A stretch of DNA of 35,839 nt from an uncultured Haliea sp. (GTDB lineage Bacteria > Pseudomonadota > Gammaproteobacteria > Pseudomonadales > Halieaceae). Numbering within the stretch: position 1 is the first letter of the stretch; every line of letters starts with the position of its first letter. Positions 7,787 to 16,644 of the stretch are shown here, in pieces. A program made the position numbers and the translations under genes. Below the pieces are notes generated by a model. The model was not told where the DNA came from and did not search any database. It saw only the letters and a program-made list of their open reading frames with translations. The DNA lies in assembly GCA_913062625.1 (NCBI GenBank), contig CAJXWP010000023.1, positions 1-35,839 on the forward strand, given 5' to 3'.

Positions 7787-9034
7787 TTAATCCCAGGTCA
7801 GGGCTCCGCCTGTCTGGTATTCAATGACCCGTGTTTCAAAGAAGTTTTTCTCTTTGCGCAAATCCATGATTTCAGACATCCAGGGGAAAGGATTTTGAGC
7901 GCCAGCGTACTGCTCCGGCAAACCTAGCTGTGACAGGCGTCGGTTAGCGATGAAGTGCAGGTATTCCTCCATCATCGCTGCGTTCATTCCCAGCACACCA
8001 CGTGGCATTGTGTCACGGGCGTATTCAATTTCTAGTTGCGTGCCTTCCAGAATCATCTGGATGGCCTCTTGTTGAAATTCAGGTGTCCATAACTGCGGGT
8101 TTTCGAGCTTGATCTGGTTGATCACATCGATGCCAAAGTTCAGGTGCATGGACTCATCACGCAGGATGTACTGGAACTGTTCCGCTACGCCCATCATTTT
8201 ATTGCGGCGGCCCATAGAGAGGATCTGGGTGAAGCCGCAGTAAAAGAAAATACCCTCCGTGACGGCATAGAATCCAATCAGATTGCGCAACAAGGTCTGA
8301 TCCGTTTCCGGGGTGCCGGTGTTGAAGTTGGGGTCACTTAGCTCGTGCGTGTGGCTGAGGCTCCAGGCCGCTTTTTTGGCGACGGAGGGCACTTCCCGGT
8401 ACATGTTAAAGACTTCGGCCTCATCCATTCCCAGTGATTCAATACAGTATTGGTAGGCATGGGTGTGTATGGCTTCCTCAAATGCCTGGCGCAGTATGTA
8501 CTGGCGACACTCTGGATTGGTGATCAGGCGGTAAATTGCCAGGACTAGATTATTCGCCACAAGAGAATCTGCGGTGGAGAAATACCCGAGATTGCGCATA
8601 ACGATACGACGCTCGTCGTCGGTCAGGCCTTCCGGATTCTTCCACGTCGCTACGTCAGCGGTCATATTGACTTCTTGTGGCATCCAGTGGTTTGCACAGC
8701 CGTCGATATACTTCTGCCAAGCCCAATCATACTTGAACGGCACCAGCTGGTTGAGGTCGGCACGACAGTTGATCATCGCTTTTTCGTCTACCGAAACTCT
8801 GGCTGCCCCCATTTCCAGTTCTTCGAGGCCCGCAGCAATATCAATATGCTCAACCGCTTCTATTGCTTTGGCTACAAAGTCTGTGCTCTCTGCTGGGCTC
8901 TCTTGCTTCGGCGTAGGAGTCGCGACAGAAGCAATGGCAGGCTCTACCGGCAACTCGGGTGCCGCCGCCATGCTCAACATCGCCGAGCTCGCAGGCGTCG
9001 TTTCTTCTTCGTGATAATCTTCCCAATTTAACAT
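7787..9034 (-). CDS. nrdB: Ribonucleoside-diphosphate reductase class I, beta subunit
   Basis: This 415-aa subunit houses the di-iron/tyrosyl-radical cofactor of class I ribonucleotide reductase, which converts ribonucleoside diphosphates to deoxyribonucleotides with NrdA. Iron-ligand segments are visible: [22 protein letters not shown] (with the candidate radical Tyr), EGIFFYCGF and DESMHLNFG. The N-terminal 90 or so residues, rich in Ala, Pro, Glu and Ser, form an extension relative to the E. coli protein (about 376 aa). The C terminus, rich in acidic and aromatic residues, should bind NrdA. It lies 56 nt downstream of nrdA and is cotranscribed with it. Confidence 0.96.
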   Translation of the reverse strand: MLNWEDYHEEETTPASSAMLSMAAAPELPVEPAIASVATPTPKQESPAESTDFVAKAIEAVEHIDIAAGLEELEMGAARVSVDEKAMINCRADLNQLVPFKYDWAWQKYIDGCANHWMPQEVNMTADVATWKNPEGLTDDERRIVMRNLGYFSTADSLVANNLVLAIYRLITNPECRQYILRQAFEEAIHTHAYQYCIESLGMDEAEVFNMYREVPSVAKKAAWSLSHTHELSDPNFNTGTPETDQTLLRNLIGFYAVTEGIFFYCGFTQILSMGRRNKMMGVAEQFQYILRDESMHLNFGIDVINQIKLENPQLWTPEFQQEAIQMILEGTQLEIEYARDTMPRGVLGMNAAMMEEYLHFIANRRLSQLGLPEQYAGAQNPFPWMSEIMDLRKEKNFFETRVIEYQTGGALTWD

Positions 9035-9090
9035 TTCTTTTCCTTCCTGATTTTTTTGCTTGATGTGGTCAATGGTTTATTGCTGCTTGC

Positions 9091-11970
9091 TTACTGGCAA
9101 GCATCACAGTCCGGGTCGTCTAGTGAGCACGCCGCAGGAACAGGGGCAGGTCCGCCTGCAGATTCACTCGACACTGAATTCAAAGTGCCCGTATCGATGG
9201 TGGATTTCTCCGTGCCTGATGCCGCTAGCGAACGTAAATAGTAAGTCGTTTTCAAGCCACTGAACCAAGCCATACGGTAGGTGACGTCCAGCTTCTTACC
9301 GTTGGCATTATTGATATATAGGTTCAGTGATTGCGCTTGGTCTATCCACTTCTGACGGCGGCTGGCCGATTCCACCAGCCAACGCGGTTCCACCTCGAAG
9401 GCCGTTGAGTAAATAGCCTTTAATTCTGATGGTATACGTTCGATGGCCTGCACGCTGCCGTCGTAATATTTCAGGTCGTTAACCATGACCTTATCCCACA
9501 GTCCATGCTCTTTCAGATCCCGCACCAAATAGGGATTCACGACGGTGAATTCGCCTGACAGATTGGATTTGACGTACAGATTCTGATAAGTCGGCTCAAT
9601 GGACTGAGAAACGCCGGTAATGTTGGCGATGGTCGCAGTCGGGGCAATCGCCATTACGTTCGAGTTGCGCATACCCTGAACTTTAACGGTTGCGCGCAGT
9701 GAATCCCAATCGAGGGTATGAGTTTTGTCGACTTGGATGTATTTTTCGCCGCGTTCGTCAATCAGCTTGTCCAACGAATCAAGCGGAAAGATACCCTGGC
9801 TCCAAAGCGATCCTTCATAGCTGGAGTAAGAACCACGCTCTGCCGCCAGCTCACTAGAGGCCGCGATAGCATAATAGCTGATGGCTTCCATAGAGAGATC
9901 TGCAAATTCCACCGCATCATCCGAGCCATAAGCCAAATGCTTCTTATACAGCGCGTCTTGGAAACCCATAAGGCCCAGCCCGATCGGACGATGGCGCATA
10001 TTAGATGCTTCGGCCTGGGGTACCGAGTAGTAGTTGATGTTGATTACGTTATCCAGCATGCGGACCGCAGTGCGCACAGTTTGCTGCAGTTTTTCCAGAT
10101 TGAGTCCATTTTCGTCAATATGCCGGGGCAGGTTGACTGAGCCTAGGTTGCACACCGCGATCTCATCTTTATTGGTGTTGAGCGTGATCTCGGTGCACAG
10201 GTTAGAAGAGTGCACAACGCCAACGTGCTGCTGCGGTGAGCGCAGGTTACAGGGATCCTTGAAGGTCATCCAAGGGTGGCCGGTCTCAAACAACATGCCC
10301 AGCATCTTGCGCCACAGGTTTTCCGCTTTGAGGGTCTTAAACAGCTTGATCTCGCCTTTGCGTGCCATCTCCTCATACTGACCATAGCGTTCCTCGAAGG
10401 CCTTGCCGTAAAGATCGTGCAGGTCGGGTGCATCATTGGGTGAGAACAGAGTCCACTCGCCACCGTCGAAGACCCGCTTCATGAAGAGGTCGGGTATCCA
10501 GTTGGCGGTATTCATGTCGTGCGTGCGACGGCGATCGTCGCCCGTGTTTTTACGCAGTTCAACAAATTCTTCGATATCCAGATGCCATGTCTCCAGATAA
10601 GCGCACACTGCCCCTTTGCGCTTGCCGCCCTGGTTTACAGCGACCGCGGTATCATTGACGACTTTGAGAAAGGGCACCACACCCTGAGACTTGCCATTAG
10701 TACCCTTGATATAAGCACCCAATGCTCGCACTGGCGTCCAGTCATTGCCTAGTCCCCCCGCAAATTTGGATAGCATGGCGTTGTCCTGGATCGCACCGTA
10801 TATGCCATACAGATTGTCCGGTATCGTTGTCAGATAGCAGGAAGATAATTGTGGGCGCAATGTTCCCGCATTGAACAGCGTCGGCGTGGAACTCATATAA
10901 TCGAATGACGACAGTAGCTGGTAGAACTCGATGGCTCTGGCGTTAGGATCATCCTCTTCAATGGCAAGTCCCATGGCTACGCGCATGAAAAATACCTGTG
11001 GCAGCTCGATGCGGACGTCGTCGCTATGAATAAAGTAGCGGTCATACAGCGTTTGTAAGCCAAGATAAGTAAACTGCAGGTCACGTTCCGGCAGCAGTGC
11101 CTGGCCAAGTCTGGCAAGGTCATAGTCCTGCAGGTTGGGCGCCAGCAACTCCAGTGTAATCCCTTTTTTTATGTACGCCGACAGTGCTTCGGCGTATAGA
11201 GCGCCCATATCTTGCTGGGTGGCGCTGTTCGCTACCCCTAAAAAATTCAACGCTTCAGATCGCAAATTGTCACAGAGCAGGCGCGCCGCGACAAAAGAAT
11301 AATTGGGCTCCTGTTCGATCATGGTGCGGGCGGTGATGACCAGAGACGTACTCAGTTCGGCTTGGCTAACGCCGTCGTAGAGATTCCTTAAAGCCTCATC
11401 CAGAATGTCAGCTTCACTGACATCCGACAGTTCGAAGCAGGCCTCTGTGACAATGGTGTGCAGGCGGTCGAGATCGAGTGGCGCGCGCTGGCCATCAGCC
11501 TGTACTACTGTGATATTCCCAGCTGCCGCCTGAGTGGCGGGGGATAGGGCAATTTTGGCGGCACGCTTTTGCGACTGCTGTTCGCGGTAAATCACATAGT
11601 CTCGGGCAATTTTATGTTCCCCGGAGCGCATCAGGGAAAGTTCCACCTGATCCTGTACATCTTCTATATGAATGGTTCCGCCGGAAGGCATACGACGCTG
11701 GAATGTCGCCATCACTACTTCGGTCAGCTTGGCAACCGTTTCATGGATGCGGCTAGATGCGGCTGCCGTGCCACCTTCTACTGCGAGGAACGCCTTGGTG
11801 ATAGCGACGGATATCTTGCTCGCCTCGAAGGGCACAACAGTCCCATTACGCTTAATGACCCGCAATTTACCCGGCGCGGTGGCGACAATAGCGCCGCTAA
11901 CGATGGAAGATTCCTTTAGTGGCGTGGTGACTTCGGCAGAAGTATCGCCTTGGTTGACCTGTATCTGCAT
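9091..11970 (-). CDS. nrdA: Ribonucleoside-diphosphate reductase class I, alpha subunit with two ATP-cones
   Basis: The catalytic subunit, 959 aa from the ATG at 11970. An in-frame upstream ATG at 12048 would add 26 residues, but GGAGA lies 4 nt before the chosen start. Two ATP-cone domains occupy roughly residues 36-130 (LRVIKRNGTVVPFEASKI) and 153-240, explaining the length over the 761-aa E. coli enzyme and matching the Pseudomonas type. Catalytic segments include LSSCYLTTIPD, NLCTEITLNT and CNLGSVNLPRH. The C-terminal tail, CSLDDPDCDACQ, carries the redox cysteines that accept electrons from thioredoxin or glutaredoxin. ATP/dATP binding at the cones sets overall activity. It is the first gene of the nrdA-nrdB-small-gene unit. 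Confidence 0.96.
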   Translation of the reverse strand: MQIQVNQGDTSAEVTTPLKESSIVSGAIVATAPGKLRVIKRNGTVVPFEASKISVAITKAFLAVEGGTAAASSRIHETVAKLTEVVMATFQRRMPSGGTIHIEDVQDQVELSLMRSGEHKIARDYVIYREQQSQKRAAKIALSPATQAAAGNITVVQADGQRAPLDLDRLHTIVTEACFELSDVSEADILDEALRNLYDGVSQAELSTSLVITARTMIEQEPNYSFVAARLLCDNLRSEALNFLGVANSATQQDMGALYAEALSAYIKKGITLELLAPNLQDYDLARLGQALLPERDLQFTYLGLQTLYDRYFIHSDDVRIELPQVFFMRVAMGLAIEEDDPNARAIEFYQLLSSFDYMSSTPTLFNAGTLRPQLSSCYLTTIPDNLYGIYGAIQDNAMLSKFAGGLGNDWTPVRALGAYIKGTNGKSQGVVPFLKVVNDTAVAVNQGGKRKGAVCAYLETWHLDIEEFVELRKNTGDDRRRTHDMNTANWIPDLFMKRVFDGGEWTLFSPNDAPDLHDLYGKAFEERYGQYEEMARKGEIKLFKTLKAENLWRKMLGMLFETGHPWMTFKDPCNLRSPQQHVGVVHSSNLCTEITLNTNKDEIAVCNLGSVNLPRHIDENGLNLEKLQQTVRTAVRMLDNVININYYSVPQAEASNMRHRPIGLGLMGFQDALYKKHLAYGSDDAVEFADLSMEAISYYAIAASSELAAERGSYSSYEGSLWSQGIFPLDSLDKLIDERGEKYIQVDKTHTLDWDSLRATVKVQGMRNSNVMAIAPTATIANITGVSQSIEPTYQNLYVKSNLSGEFTVVNPYLVRDLKEHGLWDKVMVNDLKYYDGSVQAIERIPSELKAIYSTAFEVEPRWLVESASRRQKWIDQAQSLNLYINNANGKKLDVTYRMAWFSGLKTTYYLRSLAASGTEKSTIDTGTLNSVSSESAGGPAPVPAACSLDDPDCDACQ

Positions 11971-12156
11971 ATTCTCTCCGAAATTCTTGGCGTTAATGCC
12001 TGCGCTTAATTTTTTTATAAGTGTCTGCCCCGCAAGGCATCTATACACTACGTCGCTTGCCTTTCACCGTGACAAGCTCTCTGTAGCACCGCCAGAGGTA
12101 GTGCCGTATTTTTTGGGCTAATCCGCAACATTTTTTATTGGCTTTTTCGATGCCAT

Positions 12157-12204
12157 ACCCAATATGTTGGGGTAAATGCTTTGCTCAGGTACAAGATAAT
12201 GCGC
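12157..12204 (-). promoter_or_regulatory. Paired NrdR-like boxes upstream of nrdA
   Basis: CAATATGTTG at 12160-12169, inside an ACCC/GGGGT inverted repeat, matches 9 of 10 positions of the NrdR core CwAtATaTwG. A second, weaker copy, CAAGATAATG at 12192-12201, matches 8 of 10. The copies are 32 bp apart, about three helical turns, the spacing expected for paired NrdR boxes. NrdR represses ribonucleotide reductase genes in many bacteria. The pair lies about 190-235 bp upstream of the nrdA ATG. Confidence 0.6.
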
Positions 12205-12243
12205 CTCCCGGTGCAATGCAAGTGAATTAGCCTGGGTTTAATT

Positions 12244-12252
12244 TGTGGATAA
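12244..12252 (-). promoter_or_regulatory. Perfect DnaA box upstream of nrdA
   Basis: TGTGGATAA is the exact reverse complement of the consensus DnaA box TTATCCACA. DnaA boxes in the nrd promoter region are known in E. coli, where they tie deoxynucleotide supply to replication. One 9-mer can occur by chance, but its position next to NrdR-like boxes supports function. No DnaA-box cluster is seen, so this is not a replication origin. Confidence 0.5.
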
Positions 12253-12365
12253 GATGTTGATAGTTCTGCGGGTAGGTAACTGCTAACGGTAGAGGCCTTG
12301 ACTTGTCTGCGAAGAGGTTGCGGTAGGAGGTTTTTAACGGAAGCTATGCGCTGATCGAATTAATT

Positions 12366-12391
12366 ATTATAAAAAGCGTATTAGATACGCT
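12366..12391 (-). terminator. Intrinsic terminator of argD-argF
   Basis: On the minus strand AGCGTAT-cta-ATACGCT forms a 7-bp stem with a 3-nt loop followed by TTTTTATA. It lies 77 bp beyond the argF stop and separates the arg operon from the nrdA control region. The rest of the 11971-12467 gap holds the NrdR-like and DnaA sites and no further gene. Confidence 0.75.
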
Positions 12392-12467
12392 CTCTGGATA
12401 TTTGAGGTCGAGAGTTGCCGTCGATCTGGGTCACATAGCGTCACGGACGCTCAGGCTGGCGCAAGAT

Positions 12468-13385
12468 TTAGCCACGGTTAGATAGCAGTAGCATTTCTAC
12501 CAGCGCTTTTTGCGCATGCAAGCGATTCTCGGCCTCATCCCAAATCACGGTGTTGGGTGCATCCATCAATTGTGCGCTGATTTCTTCTCCGCGGTGGGCG
12601 GGCAGGCAGTGCATATAGAGGGCGTCACTGGCTGCGAGGCTCATCAGTTCGCTATTGACCTGATAGCGCTCGAATAACTGTGCTCGCTCGCGTTGCTCAC
12701 TTTCCTGACCCATGGAGGCCCAAACATCAGTCACCACCAGGTCGACGCCGCGAGCGGCGGTCGCTGGATCATGCTCAATGGTGACCCGATCACTATTGGC
12801 CCTGAGTAACTCGCTGTTAGGTTCAAACCCTGGAGGGCAGGCGATGCGTAACTCAAAATCGAACTGTCGTGCGGCGTTAATATAAGACTGGCACATATTG
12901 TTGCCATCCCCGACCCAGCAAACACTCTTGCCAGCGGGGCTGCCACGGTGCTCAGTCCAAGTCTGCATATCCGCCAGCAGCTGGCAAGGATGGTAGTCGT
13001 CAGTCAGGGCGTTGATGACGGGCACAGAGGAGTGCGCCGCAAACCGCTCTACAATGTCGTGTCCGAAGGTGCGGATCATGACGATGTCGACCATTGACGA
13101 GATCACCCTGGCGCTGTCTTCAATCGGTTCTCCGCGTCCCAATTGGGTGTCCTGAGCAGATAGGAACATCGCATGCCCTCCCAGCTGCGCCATGCCCGCT
13201 TCAAATGATACCCGGGTGCGGGTTGACGATTTGGCAAAAAACATCGCCAATACGCTGCCCGGGAACGCGCGCTGGTCTTTGCCTGCGCGGTATGCCTGCT
13301 TCATTTCAATGCTGCGCCGGATGAGTTGCTGCAACTCCTGCGGGCTAAAATCTAAAAGTGTTAAAAAGTGCCGAATATCTGACAT
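12468..13385 (-). CDS. argF: Ornithine carbamoyltransferase
   Basis: A 305-aa enzyme of arginine biosynthesis that makes citrulline from ornithine and carbamoyl phosphate. The carbamoyl-phosphate-binding motif STRTR is at residues 54-58, and HPCQLLADM follows mid-protein. The ornithine-side loop VWASMGQE and the catalytic [11 protein letters not shown] lie toward the C terminus. The protein is full length. It sits 37 nt downstream of argD on the same strand, and an intrinsic terminator follows. Cytoplasmic, normally a trimer. Confidence 0.97.
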   Translation of the reverse strand: MSDIRHFLTLLDFSPQELQQLIRRSIEMKQAYRAGKDQRAFPGSVLAMFFAKSSTRTRVSFEAGMAQLGGHAMFLSAQDTQLGRGEPIEDSARVISSMVDIVMIRTFGHDIVERFAAHSSVPVINALTDDYHPCQLLADMQTWTEHRGSPAGKSVCWVGDGNNMCQSYINAARQFDFELRIACPPGFEPNSELLRANSDRVTIEHDPATAARGVDLVVTDVWASMGQESEQRERAQLFERYQVNSELMSLAASDALYMHCLPAHRGEEISAQLMDAPNTVIWDEAENRLHAQKALVEMLLLSNRG

Positions 13386-13422
13386 GGTCAGTCCTGCCTT
13401 TTACCTAGGTGTTGTCGTGAGT

Positions 13423-14589
13423 TCAGTCAAAATCGAGAATCAGGTCGGCGACGCCATTAGCCAGTTCCCGCGCTTCGTGTTCATTAATCACCAGCGGCGG
13501 CAGTAATCGCACCGTTTTGCCGTCAGCGACGTTGATCAGGAAGCCTGCGTCTAGGCCACGCTTTACCAGTTCGCCACAATTCTTGTGCAGCTCGATACCC
13601 AGCATCAGTCCTTGGCCACGAATTTCTTTGAATTGCTTAGCGCCGCCTAACCTGTCGAGGAGAGTTTGGGTAATCAGCTGTCCCATGGCGACAGCATTGG
13701 CGCACAATTGATCCTGCACAATGGCGTTAACGACAGCCAGTCCGACCGAGCATACCAAAGGGTTTCCACCAAAGGTGGACCCGTGCTGGCCTGCGCCCAA
13801 TACTTGCGCCGCAGCTCCACGTGCCAAACAGGCTCCAATGGGCACTCCGTTCCCCAGTCCCTTGGCGGTGGTCACCACATCTGGCCTGACATCTAGACCC
13901 TGATAGGCAAAATAGGTGCCGGTGCGGCCGTTGCCGGTTTGCACTTCATCAAACATTAGCAGCCAACCCTGCTGGTCACAAAGGCGTCGGACAGCTTTTA
14001 AGTAGTTCGGATCAAGCGGTTTGATGCCGCCTTCGCCTTGTATGGGCTCTGCTAAAAAGGCCACTACGTCTGGATTGTTTGCGGCAATCTGGTGCAGTGC
14101 GTCTATGTCATTGCAGGGCGCGCGAACGAACCCCGTCACCAGTGGTTCGAAGCCTGCCTGAATCTTGCGATTGCCCGTGGCACTGAGTGTGGCTAGCGTT
14201 CGTCCGTGGAAGGCGCCCTCAAGCACCACAATAGCCGGCTTTTTAACGGCACGATTATGACCGTATAGACGTGCGAGTTTAATCGCGGCTTCATTGGCCT
14301 CGGCGCCAGAATTACCAAAGAAACAATTGTCCATGCCCGCCAGCTGCGTCAGAACCGTAGCCAGTTGCTCCTGTGCTTCAATTCGATACAGATTAGACGT
14401 GTGCACCAGTTTATCGGCCTGCTCCATAATGGCGGCGGTAACCATGGGATGCGCATGGCCTAGTCCATTGACGGCAATGCCCGAAATTCCGTCGAGATAG
14501 CGTCGCCCTTCGGTGTCATAGACGTACACGCCCTCTCCGTGACTAAAGGTCACGGGCAAGCTAGCATAAGTCTGCATTAGCGCCGACAT
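13423..14589 (-). CDS. argD: Acetylornithine/succinylornithine aminotransferase
   Basis: A 388-aa class III PLP aminotransferase that transaminates N-acetylglutamate semialdehyde to N-acetylornithine. Visible features are GNSGAEANEAAIKLAR (92-107), FDEVQTGNGRTG (213-224) with the PLP-contacting Asp214, and the PLP Schiff-base Lys243 in TAKGLGNG. The frame stays open to an ATG at 14697, but that extension reads through a terminator-like hairpin and has no family similarity. The ATG at 14589, with GGAG 8 nt upstream, gives the normal length. It is first in the argD-argF operon, and grxD is divergent. Confidence 0.95.
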   Translation of the reverse strand: MSALMQTYASLPVTFSHGEGVYVYDTEGRRYLDGISGIAVNGLGHAHPMVTAAIMEQADKLVHTSNLYRIEAQEQLATVLTQLAGMDNCFFGNSGAEANEAAIKLARLYGHNRAVKKPAIVVLEGAFHGRTLATLSATGNRKIQAGFEPLVTGFVRAPCNDIDALHQIAANNPDVVAFLAEPIQGEGGIKPLDPNYLKAVRRLCDQQGWLLMFDEVQTGNGRTGTYFAYQGLDVRPDVVTTAKGLGNGVPIGACLARGAAAQVLGAGQHGSTFGGNPLVCSVGLAVVNAIVQDQLCANAVAMGQLITQTLLDRLGGAKQFKEIRGQGLMLGIELHKNCGELVKRGLDAGFLINVADGKTVRLLPPLVINEHEARELANGVADLILDFD

Positions 14590-14611
14590 GGTTCTGACTC
14601 CCCAAAAACGC

Positions 14612-14632
14612 AAAAAGGCAGCGGGGGCTGCC
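14612..14632 (-). terminator. Terminator-like hairpin in the argD leader (candidate attenuator)
   Basis: On the minus strand GGCAGC-cccc-GCTGCC forms a 6-bp GC-rich stem with a 4-nt loop followed directly by TTTTT. It lies 23 nt upstream of the argD start, between its promoter region and ribosome binding site, so an argD transcript must pass it. Either it is an attenuator, or it ends a short RNA made from the intergenic region. The T-run is present on the minus strand only. Confidence 0.6.
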
Positions 14633-14703
14633 TCAAAAACAATAACTATAGACATATGATGCAGGATTGGCAATCGACCTGAACAGACAGCCACCATTTG
14701 TGT

Positions 14704-14729
14704 TAATAATAGGGTAAAATCTATTATTA
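14704..14729. promoter_or_regulatory. AT-rich inverted repeat between argD and grxD
   Basis: TAATAATAG (14704-14712) and CTATTATTA (14721-14729) are perfect 9-bp arms around an 8-bp spacer containing a possible -10 element, TAAAAT. The position between two divergent starts fits an operator or overlapping promoters. It does not match the ArgR consensus well, and no regulator is assigned. A small GCCCT/AGGGC hairpin follows at 14738-14749 in the grxD leader. Confidence 0.4.
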
Positions 14730-14770
14730 AACGCAGCGCCCTTTAGGGCTATAACTAGGTAGGACAGCTG

Positions 14771-15100
14771 ATGGATATTATCGATACGATCAAAGAACAG
14801 TTGCAGAGCAACCAAATCTTACTGTACATGAAAGGCTCCCCAAATCAGCCGCAGTGCGGCTTTTCGGCCCGCACAGTGGAGGCTCTTATGGCCTGCGGAG
14901 AACGCTTCGCTTATGTTGATATTTTGACTAACCCTGATATCCGAGCCACTCTCCCGCAGTATGCGAACTGGCCGACCTTTCCGCAATTGTGGGTCAACGG
15001 TGAGCTGGTTGGGGGCTGCGATATCGTCACTGAGATGCATGCGAGTGGAGAGTTGCAAACATTGATCACAGAACAGGTCGCCGCGCAGCCGCCCGAATAG
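14771..15100 (+). CDS. grxD: Monothiol glutaredoxin Grx4 family
   Basis: A 109-aa single-domain glutaredoxin with the monothiol active site CGFS at residues 29-32, plus the conserved WPTFPQLWVNGELVGGCDI segment that binds glutathione. Proteins of this class carry and transfer [2Fe-2S] clusters as glutathione-bound dimers and take part in iron-sulfur assembly and iron sensing. Length and motifs are complete. It starts 181 bp from the divergent argD start. The next gene on the strand is a peroxiredoxin 147 nt away with its own control region. Confidence 0.96.
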   Translation: MDIIDTIKEQLQSNQILLYMKGSPNQPQCGFSARTVEALMACGERFAYVDILTNPDIRATLPQYANWPTFPQLWVNGELVGGCDIVTEMHASGELQTLITEQVAAQPPE

Positions 15101-15112
15101 AGCAGCTCGGTG

Positions 15113-15149
15113 ATAGTGTCTCGCTATCGAAACCATACTTACAATTAAA
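15113..15149 (+). promoter_or_regulatory. Possible OxyR site and promoter upstream of the peroxiredoxin
   Basis: ATAG-N7-CTAT at 15113-15127 has the exact half-site geometry of the OxyR consensus. Seven bases on, ATAC with inner T and A in register gives a degenerate second half at 15135-15149. A possible -10 TATAAA follows at 15157-15162, placing the site over the -35 region as expected for activation by OxyR. The second half is weak, so this is tentative. Confidence 0.4.
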
Positions 15150-15247
15150 TAGGCGATATAAACAGGCTTGTGTACTATCTCGCGTCGAGTGCGCTGCCTC
15201 ATTGGGAGGTGATGTGACTTAATGAACGAGTTAAGGAGTTTAGATAC

Positions 15248-15850
15248 ATGGGCGTTTTAGTTGGTAAGTTGGCACCGGATTTTGATGTGGCGGCAGTACT
15301 TGGTACGGGGGAGATTGTTGATTCCTACAAGCGCTCCGAGGCAATGGCAGGCAAGTACGGCCTCGTTTTTTTCTATCCGTTGGATTTCACCTTTGTATGC
15401 CCTTCAGAGCTGATCGCATTAGATCATCGCATGGATAAGTTTCGCGAGTTGGGCGTAGAGGTCGTAGCCGTGTCCATTGATTCTCAGTTTACGCACAATG
15501 CCTGGCGCAATACCGCGGTCAACGATGGCGGTATTGGCGCGGTGACCTACACCATGGCCGCTGATATTAACCACGATATTTGCCGTGCCTATGATGTCGA
15601 AGCAGCTGATGGCGTGGCTTTTCGTGGCGCCTTTATCATCGATCGAGAGGGCAATGTGCGCTCTCAGCTGGTGAACGATCTGCCGCTGGGAAGGAACATC
15701 GATGAATTGATTCGCTTGGTGGAGGCGCTGCAGTTTACCGACGAACACGGTGAAGTGTGCCCGGCGGGCTGGAACAAGGGTGACAAGGGCATGAATGCCT
15801 CACCGGATGGCGTTGCCGCCTATTTAGCGGAGAATGCTCAGGCGCTGTAA
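15248..15850 (+). CDS. 2-Cys peroxiredoxin (AhpC/TSA family)
   Basis: A 200-aa typical 2-Cys peroxiredoxin that reduces hydrogen peroxide and organic hydroperoxides. The peroxidatic Cys51 lies in DFTFVCPSE and the resolving Cys171 in GEVCPAGW. A GGIG loop at residues 94-97 resembles the GGLG of peroxide-sensitive enzymes, while the C terminus has YL rather than YF. AAGGAG lies 9 nt before the ATG. In Pseudomonas a similar gene lies near bacterioferritin genes; those are absent here. An intrinsic terminator follows. Confidence 0.95.
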   Translation: MGVLVGKLAPDFDVAAVLGTGEIVDSYKRSEAMAGKYGLVFFYPLDFTFVCPSELIALDHRMDKFRELGVEVVAVSIDSQFTHNAWRNTAVNDGGIGAVTYTMAADINHDICRAYDVEAADGVAFRGAFIIDREGNVRSQLVNDLPLGRNIDELIRLVEALQFTDEHGEVCPAGWNKGDKGMNASPDGVAAYLAENAQAL

Positions 15851-15869
15851 GCGACTGGGTTGTGCGTTC

Positions 15870-15896
15870 AAAAGCGGGCCTTGCGTCCGCTTTTTT
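15870..15896 (+). terminator. Intrinsic terminator after the peroxiredoxin gene
   Basis: AAAAGCGG (15870-15877) and CCGCTTTT (15887-15894) form a perfect 8-bp stem with a 9-nt loop, continuing into a T-run. It starts 20 nt after the peroxiredoxin stop. The flanking A and T runs make it able to act in both directions, which would also serve the convergent gene ending at 15949. Confidence 0.85.
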
Positions 15897-15948
15897 GTGC
15901 CTTGTATTTGTTGATATTGCTGCTGCCGTCGCATGGTCAACATCAAAC

Positions 15949-16587
15949 TTATCTTGCGTCCACCCACTGTTTCAGGCGAGATTCAACCAATTCTAGGCGA
16001 TCATTTCCAAAATACATGTCATCGCCATCGATAAACAGCGTTGGAGAGCCGAAACCGCCCCGTGCGATAAGTTCGTCGGTGTTCTGGCGCAGCAGGTCTT
16101 TGTAATGCTGGTGGGTAATGGCGCTGAAGAAGCCCTCGGAGTCCAGACCCACGCGCGCGCAAATCGCTCTCAGTACCTCATCATCAGCGATATTGGGAGA
16201 CTCGCTACCCCAGTAAGTCTCAAAAACAGCTCGAGAGTAAGGCACCATGAGGTCTTGTTGCTCAGCATAGAAGGCGCCACGCATAGCCTTTACACTGTTG
16301 ATCGGATGACCCTCGGGCATATCGGCGCGCACACCGCACAGCCGTGCCCAGTCCTGCATATCTTTTATATAGTAGTTGAGGCGCGGACTGCCGCTGCTGC
16401 TGAACATCGCCTCGCGCGCTGTGTAGACTTCCTTATTCACCTCATTAAAAACGCCGCCGACCAGAATCGGGCGCCAGCGTATCGGTAACGCTAACTGTTC
16501 CATCATTGGGATTATTCGTGTGAATGCGAAGTAGGTCCAGGGGCTAGAGCAGTCGTAAAAGAACTCTAGAGTCGGTCTTGATGTCAT
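15949..16587 (-). CDS. 2-hydroxychromene-2-carboxylate isomerase / kappa-class GST-like protein
   Basis: A 212-aa DsbA-fold protein of the HCCA isomerase/kappa GST group, which uses glutathione as cofactor. The N-terminal FFYDCSSPWTYFAF matches the active-site region, with the catalytic Ser in SSPW. GGFGSPTLFIDGDDMYFGNDRLELVE near the C terminus is the conserved thioredoxin-fold cis-Pro region. In naphthalene catabolism such enzymes isomerise HCCA, but no aromatic-degradation genes are nearby, so a general glutathione-dependent isomerase or transferase role is as likely. It is transcribed divergently from proA and converges on the peroxiredoxin. Confidence 0.88.
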   Translation of the reverse strand: MTSRPTLEFFYDCSSPWTYFAFTRIIPMMEQLALPIRWRPILVGGVFNEVNKEVYTAREAMFSSSGSPRLNYYIKDMQDWARLCGVRADMPEGHPINSVKAMRGAFYAEQQDLMVPYSRAVFETYWGSESPNIADDEVLRAICARVGLDSEGFFSAITHQHYKDLLRQNTDELIARGGFGSPTLFIDGDDMYFGNDRLELVESRLKQWVDAR

Positions 16588-16644
16588 GCGTTTACCTACA
16601 ATAAATTCAGCTGTGAGCCTAACACATCCCTAGCGCTGATCAGG

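Noticed and set aside
9718-10140. Plus-strand open frame of 140 codons
   Set aside because: It is entirely antisense to nrdA, whose reading frame is certain.
12244-12252. Replication origin near nrdA
   Set aside because: Only one DnaA box is seen, with no box cluster, AT-rich unwinding element or dnaA gene.
13423-14697. Longer form of ArgD starting at 14697
   Set aside because: The extra 36 residues cover a terminator-like hairpin and have no family similarity; the start at 14589 has a good ribosome binding site.
14633-14815. 60-codon minus-strand frame as an argD leader peptide
   Set aside because: It starts inside grxD, has no ribosome binding site and no run of Arg codons.
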